DNA from: CAXXOK01 sp963674895
GTDB lineage: Bacteria > Bacillota > Clostridia > Christensenellales > Aristaeellaceae
Assembly (NCBI GenBank): GCA_963674895.2
Contig: CAXXCY010000001.1
Span: forward strand, 806,001 to 870,000
Reading direction: 5' to 3'
DNA: 64,000 nt
Under the pieces are notes generated by a model. It worked only from the letters and a program-made list of their open reading frames with translations. It had not been told where the DNA came from and did not search any database. This document shows, piece by piece, positions 8,539 to 17,179 of this stretch (positions are counted from its first letter, which is position 1; each line of letters starts with the position of its first letter). The translations under genes and the position numbers were made by a program.

Positions 8539-9131
8539 CCGTGCATAAAAAGGCGGAAAAAATCCTCGAGGCGACCACCCTGCTGTTTCTGCGCGTCGGG
8601 GTGAAGAAGACCACGATGGATGAGATCGCCGACGCGGCGAAGGCGTCCAAGGTGACGGTCTACAAATACTTTGCGGATAAGGACACGCTGTACCTGCACG
8701 TGGGCAAGCGGATGCTAACGGACCACGCCGCTGAGCTTCGCGCCGTGGCGGCCTCGCAGGCGACGGTGTTTCAGAAGTTCGGCGCCGCGCTGGACAGCAT
8801 TTCCACGTTTGCCGACAGCGGCCGATTTGCCCTGTGCGCAGAGCTCGCGGCCTACAACCATACGCTGGACGCGGAGCTGGCGCGCTATCGGGAGATATAC
8901 CGGGAAACCCTCTATGCCCTGATCGGCGAGGGCATGGCCGCCGGGCGCATGAGGCCGCACCTGGACCGGGACATGATCTTCTGCTATATCGATATGGGCG
9001 TTGTCTATTACCAGCAAAACGAGGCGTACCGGCGGAGGATGCGGGACGACGAGGCGTTCCAGAAGCGGTTCATGCATTTTTTCATCGAGAATATCTGCGC
9101 GGGCGGCGAAGCCGCGCTGCAAGTCGAATGA
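8535..9131 (+). CDS. TetR/AcrR family transcriptional regulator
   Basis: 198 residues. The N-terminal helix-turn-helix is typical: ILEATTLLFLRVGVKKTTMD, then IADAAKASKVTVYKYFADKD (about residues 10-50). The C-terminal ligand-binding part is not specific enough to name an effector. The ATG overlaps the stop of the EF-Ts-like gene (ATGA), indicating translational coupling. It is a good candidate for binding the palindrome at 7902-7927 in its own promoter. Confidence 0.92.
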   Translation: MTVHKKAEKILEATTLLFLRVGVKKTTMDEIADAAKASKVTVYKYFADKDTLYLHVGKRMLTDHAAELRAVAASQATVFQKFGAALDSISTFADSGRFALCAELAAYNHTLDAELARYREIYRETLYALIGEGMAAGRMRPHLDRDMIFCYIDMGVVYYQQNEAYRRRMRDDEAFQKRFMHFFIENICAGGEAALQVE

Positions 9132-9140
9132 GGCGGCAGG

Positions 9141-9446
9141 ATGGCGCATACCCTATTGCAAACCTATATTGCGCTCGCCAGGGCGGGCACGCCGGAATCC
9201 GTCGGGGCGATCATGCTTCGCCTGAACCCGCAGATGAGCCTCGCGGAATCCAAGCTGATCGATTTCGCGCTGGGCCACGTGGCAAGCGAACAGGGCGTGG
9301 CCGTGATGGAAACCTATCTCTTTCACGGAACGCAGATTCAGCGCAACTACTGCACCCTGTATTTCGGCAGGCGCGGGGATTACGACCTCGTGCGCCGCGC
9401 CTACGATCTGGGGCTGGTGGACGCGAAGCAGGCGTTCTCCCGATAA
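9141..9446 (+). CDS. Small hypothetical protein
   Basis: 101 residues, not recognised. It begins MAHTLLQTYIALARAGTPES and contains IDFALGHVASEQGVAVMETY and a YFGRRGDYDLVRRAYDLG segment. It looks soluble and mostly helical, with no signal peptide. It starts nine bases after the TetR gene on the same strand with GGCGGCAGG upstream, and is followed by a hairpin at 9455, so it is probably the third gene of the EF-Ts-like operon. Confidence 0.7.
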   Translation: MAHTLLQTYIALARAGTPESVGAIMLRLNPQMSLAESKLIDFALGHVASEQGVAVMETYLFHGTQIQRNYCTLYFGRRGDYDLVRRAYDLGLVDAKQAFSR

Positions 9447-9454
9447 AAAAAGAA

Positions 9455-9504
9455 CGAAATACTGCCAAAGGCTTGCGGTGGCAAACCGGCGGTATTTCGC
9501 CTTG
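9455..9504 (+). terminator. Hairpin, probable terminator after the small hypothetical gene
   Basis: CGAAATAC.GCC (9455-9466) pairs with GGC.GTATTTCG (9488-9499) around a 21-base loop. The T-tract is weak (CCTTGTG). It begins eight bases after the stop codon. Confidence 0.45.
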
Positions 9505-9645
9505 TGATTCGGCGTTGAGAAACACATGCACGTCCCAGTGCTGTGACGACTGCGTATGTATTACTCCAGTGCTTACAGCATATCCGGTACGTTATCGCAG
9601 CATAGATCTTTATTATTGGCCGATATCATACGGCGCCGGAATCGC

Positions 9646-10524
9646 TTACATCCGCTGCCATAGCATCCGATTGTCCTCATAGCTGACAGCCAGCCTGCCC
9701 GTATCCTTGAGCCAGGAGAGGTACGAGCGGATGGTGCTGCCCACCAGCACGTACTGCGCGTCGCTCATCGTAAGGCTGTAGCGCGTGAAGATCCTTTGCA
9801 GGATGTCCTCAAATATCATCGGGGTTTCGCACAATGAAAGCAGTACGTCCGCGATTTCGAGCGTCTTATCGCGGTTGAGGCTCACCAGCGCCTTGACGTC
9901 GACGGCGGCGTCGGCATGGGCGGGCACGAACAGGGCGGCCTCCATGGCCTCCACGGCGTCCAGGGTTTTCAGCTGCGCGCCGATATCGTACAGGAAGGTG
10001 ACGCCGTATTTTTGAAGCGTCGCCTCGCTCGCGACGCAGTCCGCCAGGAACACCACGTCGTCCGGCGTGCGGAAGCCGACCATATCCACAAAATGCCCGG
10101 GTAGCGGGATGACCCCGATTTCCCCGGGAAACGCCGGATCGGAGAGATCGCGCACGTCGCTGGGCTGCGCCATCAGAAACTTGCTGCGCAGCCCTTCAAA
10201 CGGATATCCGCCGTAGATGAGCGCCGGCTCCAGCAGCGGGCGGCGGGTGAACTCCGCCTCGGCGCCGTTTGAGAAGATATCGCAGCCGTACTGGCTTTGC
10301 AGGTAGCGGTTGCCGCCGACGTGGTCGGCGTTGGAATGGGTGTTGAGGATGGCCAGGAGCCGCCAGCCGTTTGCGTCCAAAATCTGGCGCACCTTGCGGC
10401 CCGCGTCCTTGTCGTTTCCCGAGTCGATCAGGTACACGCCGGTTTCGCTTGCCCGGTAGATTCCAATCTTGGCAGGGCATTGGATATAGTAGGTGTTCTT
10501 TCCCGCCTGGATGAGCTCGAACAT
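9646..10524 (-). CDS. MBL-fold metallo-hydrolase
   Basis: 292 residues. The metallo-beta-lactamase signature is present as NTHSNADHVGGNRYL (about residues 61-75), with later metal-ligand candidates in PLPGHFVDMVGF and FLADCV. A C-terminal part (about 215-292) could be a small helical domain. The family hydrolyses thioesters, lactams, phosphodiesters and similar bonds; the substrate cannot be read from sequence. It follows the XRE-cupin regulator gene on the same strand with a gap of about 60 bases, so the two may be co-transcribed. Confidence 0.85.
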   Translation of the reverse strand: MFELIQAGKNTYYIQCPAKIGIYRASETGVYLIDSGNDKDAGRKVRQILDANGWRLLAILNTHSNADHVGGNRYLQSQYGCDIFSNGAEAEFTRRPLLEPALIYGGYPFEGLRSKFLMAQPSDVRDLSDPAFPGEIGVIPLPGHFVDMVGFRTPDDVVFLADCVASEATLQKYGVTFLYDIGAQLKTLDAVEAMEAALFVPAHADAAVDVKALVSLNRDKTLEIADVLLSLCETPMIFEDILQRIFTRYSLTMSDAQYVLVGSTIRSYLSWLKDTGRLAVSYEDNRMLWQRM

Positions 10525-10587
10525 CGCTGTGTGTCTCCTTCAGGGGCGCCGGCTTGGGATGGAGCGCGCCGTTCCCGTGCCGGCGTT

Positions 10588-11145
10588 TTAGATGGCCGGG
10601 TAAAAGATCAGGTTATAGAATGTGCAGCCTTCCGCGTAGGGGTTGTTGTAGGCGTGGTGCAGGTCGCCCCGGAAGCGCACCGCCTGCTGCTTGTGCAGGG
10701 TGATCGTCTTTTCGCCGACGGTCAGGTCCATCTTGCCGCGCAGCAGCAGCAGGTATTCCTCCGTGCCCTCCATATGCTTGTCGCTTTGGTGATGGCAGCC
10801 GCTGTCGACCTCCAGATAGTAGATTTCCACATTGCGGACCGGATCGTAGGGGAACATCGTGCAGGCGCGCATCAGGCCGCTTTCTTCCTCGATCAGGTTA
10901 TTGGGCTGTACGTCGGCTACGGTATACTCGGCGTCCTCCTCCTTGAGAAACGAGGACATCGGCACCTTTAGCCCTGTCGCGATTTTGGAAAGCGTCGTAA
11001 TCGTTGGGGTGGACTGCCCCCGCTCAATCTGCCCGAGCATGGGCTTGCTGACGTCCGTCAGTTTTGCAACCTCGTCCAAAGTCAAGTTCTTGTGTGTGCG
11101 GATCGCTTTCAAGCGGTTCCCGATGGTCTCCGGCTGAATGGCCAT
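10588..11145 (-). CDS. XRE-family regulator with C-terminal cupin domain
   Basis: 185 residues. An N-terminal helix-turn-helix (LTLDEVAKLTDVSKPMLGQI, about 20-40) is followed by a double-stranded beta-helix cupin with GCHHQSDKHMEGTEEYLLLL and a final HHAYNNPYAEG. This is the HTH-cupin class of small-molecule-responsive regulators such as PuuR or SutR types. A perfect 14-bp palindrome lies just upstream of the start (11162-11175) and could be its operator. The MBL hydrolase gene downstream is a likely target. Confidence 0.9.
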   Translation of the reverse strand: MAIQPETIGNRLKAIRTHKNLTLDEVAKLTDVSKPMLGQIERGQSTPTITTLSKIATGLKVPMSSFLKEEDAEYTVADVQPNNLIEEESGLMRACTMFPYDPVRNVEIYYLEVDSGCHHQSDKHMEGTEEYLLLLRGKMDLTVGEKTITLHKQQAVRFRGDLHHAYNNPYAEGCTFYNLIFYPAI

Positions 11146-11161
11146 ACTCTCACCCTTTCCG

Positions 11162-11175
11162 TATGCTATAGCATA
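11162..11175. promoter_or_regulatory. Perfect palindrome, candidate operator of the XRE-cupin regulator
   Basis: TATGCTATAGCATA is a perfect 14-bp palindrome 16 bases upstream of the XRE-cupin start. On the minus strand it sits just after a TATACT -10 box (11186-11191), where binding would block transcription. Confidence 0.5.
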
Positions 11176-11253
11176 TCTGAGGACAGTATAACAGATTCGG
11201 GCGGAGATGCAATCGTGATTTTTACCGCCCAGCGCCTGCCGCCGGCCGCGCGC

Positions 11254-11282
11254 TTGTTTGCCCGCGGGGATTGGTTTATAAT
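11254..11282 (+). promoter_or_regulatory. Sigma-A promoter for the sensor kinase gene
   Basis: TTGTTT (11254-11259) and TATAAT (11277-11282) with a 17-base spacer, 56 bases upstream of the ATG at 11339. Confidence 0.65.
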
Positions 11283-11338
11283 AGTGTCAGGCAAACCGGT
11301 CCGCGCGCGGGAATAGGGTACAGGTGGGTGGCTACGGC

Positions 11339-12247
11339 ATGAATACGACTCTGATCATATTGCTTTTTATATCGGTCGCGCTCAATGCGGTGCTTGTGGC
11401 GTTCATTCTGTCCTTCCGCAGGGACGAGAAGCGCTTCCGGGAAAACCTGGACGATCTGCACAAAAAGAGCCTGCAGCGGCGGGCCCGTTTCGGCCACGGC
11501 AAGAAAACGCTCGCCGAAGTCGGCGCGGAACTCGACGGCCTGACGGAACGCTTTGAAACCCTCATCGAAACCAAGCGGGACACGCAGCTGCTGACCGAGA
11601 TCTCCCGCGATATCCGCACGCCGCTTATTTCGCTGACCGGCTATCTGGAGGTGCTGCGGGAAAAGAAGCCCCCGGCGGGCGGCAGCGGCGAGACGCTTGA
11701 GATCGTCTACCGGAAAGCCCGCCTGATGCAGCGGATGATCGAGGAATATTTCGAGCTGGCAAAGCTGGAAGACGGGGAGGAACCGCTCGCGCTCCTGCCG
11801 GTGAACCTGAACGAATTGGTCCGGGAAACGCTGGTTTCTTTGGACCAGGATTTCCTGTCCGCCGCCGTTACGCCCGCCCTTGCGCTGCCGGAGGAGAACG
11901 TGACGGCGCTGGGGAACCGCGCCGCGATCGAGCGGGCGCTGTCCAACCTCCTGTTCAACGCCTTGAAGCAGGGCGGGAGCGAAAAGATTGCCGTCAAGCT
12001 TTGGGAAGACGGCGATTTGGCGTACGTCAGCGTGACCGACTACGGCAAGGGCATTCCCGAGGCCGATCTGCCCCATGCGTTCGACCGCCTGCATACGGCG
12101 GACAAGGCACGCAGCGCGATGGAGCGCGGCACGGGGCTTGGGCTGGCGATCGCCAAACAGCTGGTGGTCCGGCAAAACGGCGAAATCAGCGTGCAAAGCA
12201 AACCTGGAATGGGAAGCGTGTTCACGTTTACGCTGCCAAAAGCATAA
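11339..12247 (+). CDS. Sensor histidine kinase lacking the phospho-acceptor histidine
   Basis: 302 residues from the ATG at 11339 (CAGGTGGG at 11321 upstream; a GTG at 11324 is also in frame). One N-terminal membrane helix is followed by a coiled linker. The DHp box reads EISRDIRTPLISLTGYLEVL, where the usual S-H-D-x-R-T-P-L has Arg (CGC) instead of His. The ATP-binding domain looks intact: the N-box NLLFNALKQGG, DYGKGIP and GTGLGLAIAKQL. There is no response regulator next to it. It could be a pseudo-kinase, a partner in a heterodimer or a phosphatase. A sequencing error (CAC to CGC) is the other explanation. Confidence 0.85.
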   Translation: MNTTLIILLFISVALNAVLVAFILSFRRDEKRFRENLDDLHKKSLQRRARFGHGKKTLAEVGAELDGLTERFETLIETKRDTQLLTEISRDIRTPLISLTGYLEVLREKKPPAGGSGETLEIVYRKARLMQRMIEEYFELAKLEDGEEPLALLPVNLNELVRETLVSLDQDFLSAAVTPALALPEENVTALGNRAAIERALSNLLFNALKQGGSEKIAVKLWEDGDLAYVSVTDYGKGIPEADLPHAFDRLHTADKARSAMERGTGLGLAIAKQLVVRQNGEISVQSKPGMGSVFTFTLPKA

Positions 12248-12276
12248 TCACTTATTAAAAACCGCATCACAGCCCG

Positions 12277-13365
12277 TTAGCGCAAGGCCTCCGGCTTCGA
12301 GCCGGCTTGGACTGCATTGTCATACGACTGCACCAGCGCCTGAAACGCCGGAGAACCCTGCAAAAAGGCGTACTGGGGGTCGTCTTCCAGGTTTGCAAGC
12401 AGCGGCGCGAGCATAGGAAACGGAACCGGGCTGGAGGGCTTGGGCTCGGACAGGTGCCGCAGCAGCGGGGAAAACGGATGGCTCCATGGCTTGGCGGCCT
12501 CGCGCAGGATCACGGCGAGGGCTTCCGTCGCGCCGTCCGCGTCCTCCCGGGCGACAGCGGCCTCCAGTGGGCCGATATGAGCCCAGTATTCGCCCATTCC
12601 GTAGTTCCCGCATTCCCTGCGGGCGCACTCGGCCAAGGCCAGGGCGGCCTCCTGCGCATCCTCCTGTACGGCCAGCTGGATCAGCCGGCACAGCGTAGCC
12701 TGCTGGTCCTGTAAACTCAGCATCAGCTTACGCTCCAATAGCTGCGCCGCCTTCGCCGGTTCTCCCCGCTTGCTTAGGATTTCTGCCTGCATGCCGCGCT
12801 TGTCCAGGGCGCTCCATTCCGGCAGGGAATCCAGCGTCTCCTGCGCTTTTTCGTATTGCCCGTTTCGGATCTGCCCGGAGGCCAGCATGTAATTGGCTTT
12901 GTCGGCCAGCGCGGCGTCCCCGTTGGCCGCGACGCGCTCGTACAGTGCGATAACCTTGCGCAGATACGGCTCCTTCTGCGCCTCGCTCAGCGCGGACATC
13001 ATCAAAGCGCCGTCCAGTATGGCGGCGGCGGAATGCAAAAGCTCCATGCAATAGGGATAGGCCTGCGTCTGTTCCTCGGCCAGGGCAAAGCCCCGTTCCA
13101 CGCCGTCTTCACGGACACTTTGCGCAATGTCCCGCAATATCCGCGCGATCTCCTGCCGGGAGAGGGTTTCCTGAAAGCACAGAAGCGTGTTCGGATCGGT
13201 TTTCAGAAGCCGGGCCAGGGCGGGCAGCAGGGTGATGTCCGGGCAGGTCGCGCCCTTTTCCCACTTGTTGACGGCCGGGGCGGTAACGCCCAGCGCGCTT
13301 GCGACCTGCTCCTGCGTGAGGCCCAGCGCCCGGCGCTTTTCCCGCAGTATCGTTTCCATTCCCAT
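12277..13365 (-). CDS. XRE-family regulator with TPR-like C-terminal region
   Basis: About 362 residues from the ATG at 13365. The frame opens at a TTG at 13383, but the GGAGG ribosome site lies between the two. The N-terminal helix-turn-helix reads LTQEQVASALGVTAPAVNKW. The remaining 290 residues are Ala- and Leu-rich helical repeats resembling TPRs, such as DALIGN-like blocks around ALADKANYMLASGQIRNGQY. Such HTH-TPR proteins are common Firmicutes regulators that may sense peptides or partner proteins. It is convergent with the sensor kinase gene, with only 29 bases between them. Confidence 0.85.
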   Translation of the reverse strand: MGMETILREKRRALGLTQEQVASALGVTAPAVNKWEKGATCPDITLLPALARLLKTDPNTLLCFQETLSRQEIARILRDIAQSVREDGVERGFALAEEQTQAYPYCMELLHSAAAILDGALMMSALSEAQKEPYLRKVIALYERVAANGDAALADKANYMLASGQIRNGQYEKAQETLDSLPEWSALDKRGMQAEILSKRGEPAKAAQLLERKLMLSLQDQQATLCRLIQLAVQEDAQEAALALAECARRECGNYGMGEYWAHIGPLEAAVAREDADGATEALAVILREAAKPWSHPFSPLLRHLSEPKPSSPVPFPMLAPLLANLEDDPQYAFLQGSPAFQALVQSYDNAVQAGSKPEALR

Positions 13366-13412
13366 CAAACCCATTACCTCCAAACTATTTAAAAGGCCTT
13401 TTCCTTGCCTTT

Positions 13413-13441
13413 ATCATAGCAACCGCGGGAGAGAAAAACAA
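13413..13441 (-). promoter_or_regulatory. Promoter of the XRE-TPR regulator
   Basis: On the minus strand, TTGTTT (13441-13436) and TATGAT (13418-13413) are 17 bases apart. Just upstream lie GGTTAACC (13450-13457) and TTAACC-GCA-GGTTAA (about 13474-13488), possible operators. Confidence 0.55.
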
Positions 13442-13507
13442 TGGAGACATGGTTAACCCGGCGCGACGGAAAATTAACCGCAGGTTAAAAATACAGCTTG
13501 ATAAAAA

Positions 13508-13542
13508 CATCCCCCTGAAAACGTACTGTTTTTAGGGGGATG
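13508..13542 (-). terminator. Intrinsic terminator of the sugar ABC transporter operon
   Basis: CATCCCCCT and AGGGGGATG form a strong stem with inner AAAAC/GTTTT pairing. Read on the minus strand it is followed by TTTTTATC. It lies about 43 bases after the last permease gene. Confidence 0.8.
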
Positions 13543-13584
13543 CGTTGCCCGGGGAAATTCAAAACACGTATGGAAAGGGATGCG

Positions 13585-14568
13585 CTACTTGATGACCTTG
13601 AGCGCCTTGCGGTCGATGGTCAGCGCGACGACAGCCAGGAAGATCAGCCCCCTGATGAGCTGCTGCAGCGCGGTGTCCAGCCCCAGCATCACCAGGCCGT
13701 TACTGAGGATCAGCGAGATCAGCGTGCCGATGATGATATTGGAAAACCGCACCTTCGCGCCGCCCGAGATCGGCAGCCCGCCCAGCACCAGCGCGATCAG
13801 GATCTGCGTTTCAAACTGGTTGCCCGCCGTGGAGGTGATGGAGCCGACCTTCACTACGTTGACAAAGGCGGCGATGCCGGTGATCATGCCCGCGGCCGCG
13901 AACACCAGCACCTTGGTCAGGTCCGTGCGCACGCCGGAATACCGGGCCGCCGTTTCGCCGGCACCGATGGACTTGAGGTTGACGCCGAGCTTCGTGAACT
14001 GGAACAGGACGAACGTCACCAGCAGCGTGCCGCCCGTAATCAGCAGCTTGATCCAGTCCTGGTTGAGCGCGGTGATGCTGGGCGTCGCGGCGACGGGCGC
14101 GTTTGTGGTCAGGAAGGCGCACAGCCCGCGGAACAGGTACATGGTGCAGATGGTCACGATAAAGGACGGGATTTTGAACCGGACGTGGATCACCCCGTTG
14201 AACAGGCCGATGGCGGTGCCGGTCAGGATGCCGCCGATGATGGCGAGGGGTATGTTGTAAAACGAAAGCGTGCTGACCACGATGGACGCCACGCCGATGA
14301 TCGAGCCCTGGGAGAAGTCCAGGCTTCCCAGCGTCATCACCATGAACACGCCCGTGCAGGCGATCATCAGCGGGTAAACCTGGCTTAAAATCAGCCGGAT
14401 GCTGCGGGCCGTGGTAATTCTGCCGCCGGTCATCACGGAAAATATCGCGATGATCAGGATCAGGCCGAGCGCCGGATAAAAGGCTTTTACGCGGGGGTTG
14501 GCAAAGAAGGACCGCAGCTTGCCGGTCATGGTTGCGTTGGGTTGCGCCGTGGCGTTAGACTGTGTCAT
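13585..14568 (-). CDS. Ribose/galactose-type ABC transporter permease (RbsC/YjfF family)
   Basis: 327 residues, highly hydrophobic, with about eight to ten membrane segments. The motif GSLDFSQGSIIGVASIVVST and GTAIGLFNGVIHVRFKIPSF are hallmarks of the CUT2 permease family, and ALVLGGLPISGGAKVRFSN is also typical. It is the last gene of a minus-strand operon: binding protein, permease, ATPase, permease. The two permeases differ, so the channel is probably a heterodimer, as in the galactofuranose system YtfQRT-YjfF. Confidence 0.92.
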   Translation of the reverse strand: MTQSNATAQPNATMTGKLRSFFANPRVKAFYPALGLILIIAIFSVMTGGRITTARSIRLILSQVYPLMIACTGVFMVMTLGSLDFSQGSIIGVASIVVSTLSFYNIPLAIIGGILTGTAIGLFNGVIHVRFKIPSFIVTICTMYLFRGLCAFLTTNAPVAATPSITALNQDWIKLLITGGTLLVTFVLFQFTKLGVNLKSIGAGETAARYSGVRTDLTKVLVFAAAGMITGIAAFVNVVKVGSITSTAGNQFETQILIALVLGGLPISGGAKVRFSNIIIGTLISLILSNGLVMLGLDTALQQLIRGLIFLAVVALTIDRKALKVIK

Positions 14569-14580
14569 GCCCTGCTCCTT

Positions 14581-16077
14581 CTACAGCATCTTCACGATGA
14601 TGTCTTCTTCGTTGAGTTCGCGGCTGCGTCCGAATTCGGCGTTGATTTTGCCGTTTTTCAAAATCAGGATCCGGTCGCACATGCCCAGCAGCTCCTGCAG
14701 CTCCTCGGATATCATGATGATGGCCTTGCCCTGCAGACGGAGGTTGTTCATCAAGGCGTAGATGTCCGCCTTGACGTTGACGTCGATGCCGCGCGTCGGG
14801 CTGTCCAGCACCAGAATATCGGAGGCCTTGCCAAGCCAGCGCGCCAGCACGACCTTCTGCTTGTTGCCCCCGGAGAGATCCGCAACATACTGGTCGATGC
14901 TGGTCATTTTCACGCTCATATTCTGCGCGTTCTCCCTGGCGAACGCGTCGAGCTTCTTCTTGCGCAAAATCTTATGGTCGGCCAGGTCGTCCGCCGACGG
15001 GAGGATGATGTTGTCCCGGATTGAGCTGTTGATGATGATGGATTCGATATCCCTGTCCTTGGACGCGTAGGCGATGGAATGCCCGATTGCGTCGGGCACG
15101 GATTGTATCTTCGTGCCGTCGGCAAGCGTTACGGTACCCCGCCGGTCGTACGACGCGCCGAACACCGCCTTGCCCAGCTCGTGCATGCCGCACTCGCTCA
15201 GGCCCCCGAAGCCCAGGATTTCGCCCCTGTGCAGGTCAAAGGAGATGTCCTCGATCTGGCCGGGCACGCTGATGTCCCTGGCCGACAGCAGCACATCGCC
15301 GCCGGCGGCCGGATCGTAATCCGTGCGGTAGTACTGCTTGCCCAGCTCACGCCCGACCATCAGCCTCTTCAAATCGTCCTCGGTCACCTTGCCGCTTTTA
15401 ACGGTGTCGATCAAAGCGCCGTCGCGCAGCACCGATATGGTGTCCGTATGCTGCATCACCTCGGATAGGTCGTGCGATATGAAAATCACGGTGCGGCCGT
15501 CTTTCTTGGTCGCCTCCATGAGCTTATACAGCTCCTCGCGCCCATGCTGGCTGAGCGCCGTGGTGGTTTCGTCGATGATGGTGATCTGCGGCTTGAAATA
15601 CGTTGCCTTCACGATTTCGACCAGCTTACGGTCCTCAAAGTGGAAGTTGTCGATCATCAGCGTGGCGTTGATATGTTTGAACCCGTAAGCGTCCAAAAGC
15701 TTTTGCGCTTCCCGGTTCATGGCCGCCGTATGCTTGATTCCAAAGCGGATAAAGCGGTTCTCATGCCCCAGAAAAATGTTTTCCGCGACCGTCAGCCCCG
15801 CCAGCGTGCCCATCTCCTGTACGATAATGGAGATGCCCTGGTTATTCGCTTCCACCTGGTTATGGATTTTCAGTTCCTTGCCCTGCAGGAAGAAGTGACC
15901 GCCGTCCATGCCGTAAATGCCGCACAGCAGCGAACAGAACGTGGACTTGCCGGAGCCGTTTTCACCGATCAGCCCCTGGATTTCTCCCCGGTCTACGCTG
16001 AGGGAAACGTGGTTGACCGCATGGGTAATCCCAAACGATTTATCCACGTCTTCCGCAACCAAAAAATGTTCCGACAT
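14581..16077 (-). CDS. Sugar ABC transporter ATP-binding protein (RbsA/MglA type, tandem ABC)
   Basis: 498 residues, with two ABC domains as in all CUT2 ATPases. The first domain has GENGSGKSTFCSLLCGI (Walker A) and TIIDETTTALS (Walker B region). The second has a degenerate Walker A near FGGLSECGMHELGKAVFG, LSGGNKQKVVLARWL (signature) and ILVLDSPTRGIDV (Walker B). This degenerate second site is usual for the family. It drives uptake through the two flanking permeases; gaps to the neighbours are 12 and 18 bases. Confidence 0.94.
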   Translation of the reverse strand: MSEHFLVAEDVDKSFGITHAVNHVSLSVDRGEIQGLIGENGSGKSTFCSLLCGIYGMDGGHFFLQGKELKIHNQVEANNQGISIIVQEMGTLAGLTVAENIFLGHENRFIRFGIKHTAAMNREAQKLLDAYGFKHINATLMIDNFHFEDRKLVEIVKATYFKPQITIIDETTTALSQHGREELYKLMEATKKDGRTVIFISHDLSEVMQHTDTISVLRDGALIDTVKSGKVTEDDLKRLMVGRELGKQYYRTDYDPAAGGDVLLSARDISVPGQIEDISFDLHRGEILGFGGLSECGMHELGKAVFGASYDRRGTVTLADGTKIQSVPDAIGHSIAYASKDRDIESIIINSSIRDNIILPSADDLADHKILRKKKLDAFARENAQNMSVKMTSIDQYVADLSGGNKQKVVLARWLGKASDILVLDSPTRGIDVNVKADIYALMNNLRLQGKAIIMISEELQELLGMCDRILILKNGKINAEFGRSRELNEEDIIVKML

Positions 16078-16095
16078 ATCGGTTTTCTCCTTCTG

Positions 16096-17064
16096 CTATT
16101 TCGCGACCGCGCCCTTTTGGGGCTGTGCGGTCAGGGCTACGATCGCCAGCAGCGCGCCGCCGGTGACGATGTTTTGCACCGTGGTTGGAGCGCCCAGTGC
16201 GATGAAGCCGTTGAAAATAATGGCGATGATAAACTCGCCGATGATGATCGCGGGGATGGCCGTGCCGTATTTGCGGAACGCCAGCCCGAAAAACGTACCC
16301 ATCAGCGGCGTAAAATTGCGCACCATGGAAGTCATGCCGGTGGTGGCCGTCATGGATGTGCCGTAGCTCACCGTAAGCACCGCCATCACGCCAACGAAAA
16401 GATGGCAGAGCATGAACCCGATCAGCTTCTGCTTATTGACGTTGATGCCCATCATCTTGGCGATATTCTCGTTGCTGCCGATGGCGTAGCAGTACGTGCC
16501 CACGCGGGTGTATTTGATAATGGCGTTGGTGGCCAAAAACGCGGTAAACGCCAGCAGAATATTGCCGGGCGCGCTCCCGAAAACCTGCAGGGAAGGGTCC
16601 AGCACCTGTTTGACGCCGCCCGCGACATAATAGGCGACGGACTCATAAATCAGCATCAGGCCGACGGTTACAATCATGGAAGGAATCGTGAGTTTGATAT
16701 ATAGAAACCCGTTTATCAATCCAATCAGCGTGCCGCAGAGAATACAGCCGACAAACAGACCGGCGTACCCGAAGTGCTTGGATAACAGCACGCCGACAAT
16801 GGAAGATAAAACGACGTTGGCGCCGATGGAAAAGTCGAACAGACCCATCACGACGATAAAATAAAATCCGCAGGCGCCGACCGAATAGATGACGGACGAT
16901 TGCAGATAAAAGTAGAGGTTGCTGATGCTTCCGAAGTTGGACGGCGTCAGCACTTTGAAGACGGCAAAGAAAAAGAACGCCATTAGCGCTAGCATAATCA
17001 ACCCGTAATACCGCCCCCAGAATTTGCCCGTTTTCAATTTCTGGAATCGTTTGATCAAAGTCAT
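16096..17064 (-). CDS. Ribose/galactose-type ABC transporter permease (second, distinct)
   Basis: 322 residues with multiple membrane segments. GLFDFSIGANVVLSSIVGVL and GTLIGLINGFLYIKLTIPSM match the CUT2 permease signature. It shares the family with the permease at 13585 but is clearly different in sequence. It lies between the ATPase gene and the binding-protein gene. A strong hairpin separates it from the binding-protein gene upstream, which probably lowers its expression relative to that protein. Confidence 0.92.
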   Translation of the reverse strand: MTLIKRFQKLKTGKFWGRYYGLIMLALMAFFFFAVFKVLTPSNFGSISNLYFYLQSSVIYSVGACGFYFIVVMGLFDFSIGANVVLSSIVGVLLSKHFGYAGLFVGCILCGTLIGLINGFLYIKLTIPSMIVTVGLMLIYESVAYYVAGGVKQVLDPSLQVFGSAPGNILLAFTAFLATNAIIKYTRVGTYCYAIGSNENIAKMMGINVNKQKLIGFMLCHLFVGVMAVLTVSYGTSMTATTGMTSMVRNFTPLMGTFFGLAFRKYGTAIPAIIIGEFIIAIIFNGFIALGAPTTVQNIVTGGALLAIVALTAQPQKGAVAK

Positions 17065-17117
17065 GGTTAACCCTTCTCTCGTTTCTGGAAATTAAAAAAA
17101 CAATACGCATAAGGGCG

Positions 17118-17141
17118 GGGCTGTTCCCGGGAGAACAGCCC
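17118..17141 (-). other. Intercistronic hairpin between binding-protein and permease genes
   Basis: GGGCTGTTC and GAACAGCCC form a perfect 9-bp stem with a 6-base loop. There is no T-tract directly after it on the minus strand. Such hairpins commonly stabilise the binding-protein message. Confidence 0.5.
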
Positions 17142-17179
17142 AGCCCCATGTTCCGTTGGGTTATGCCGAGATATCCTTG

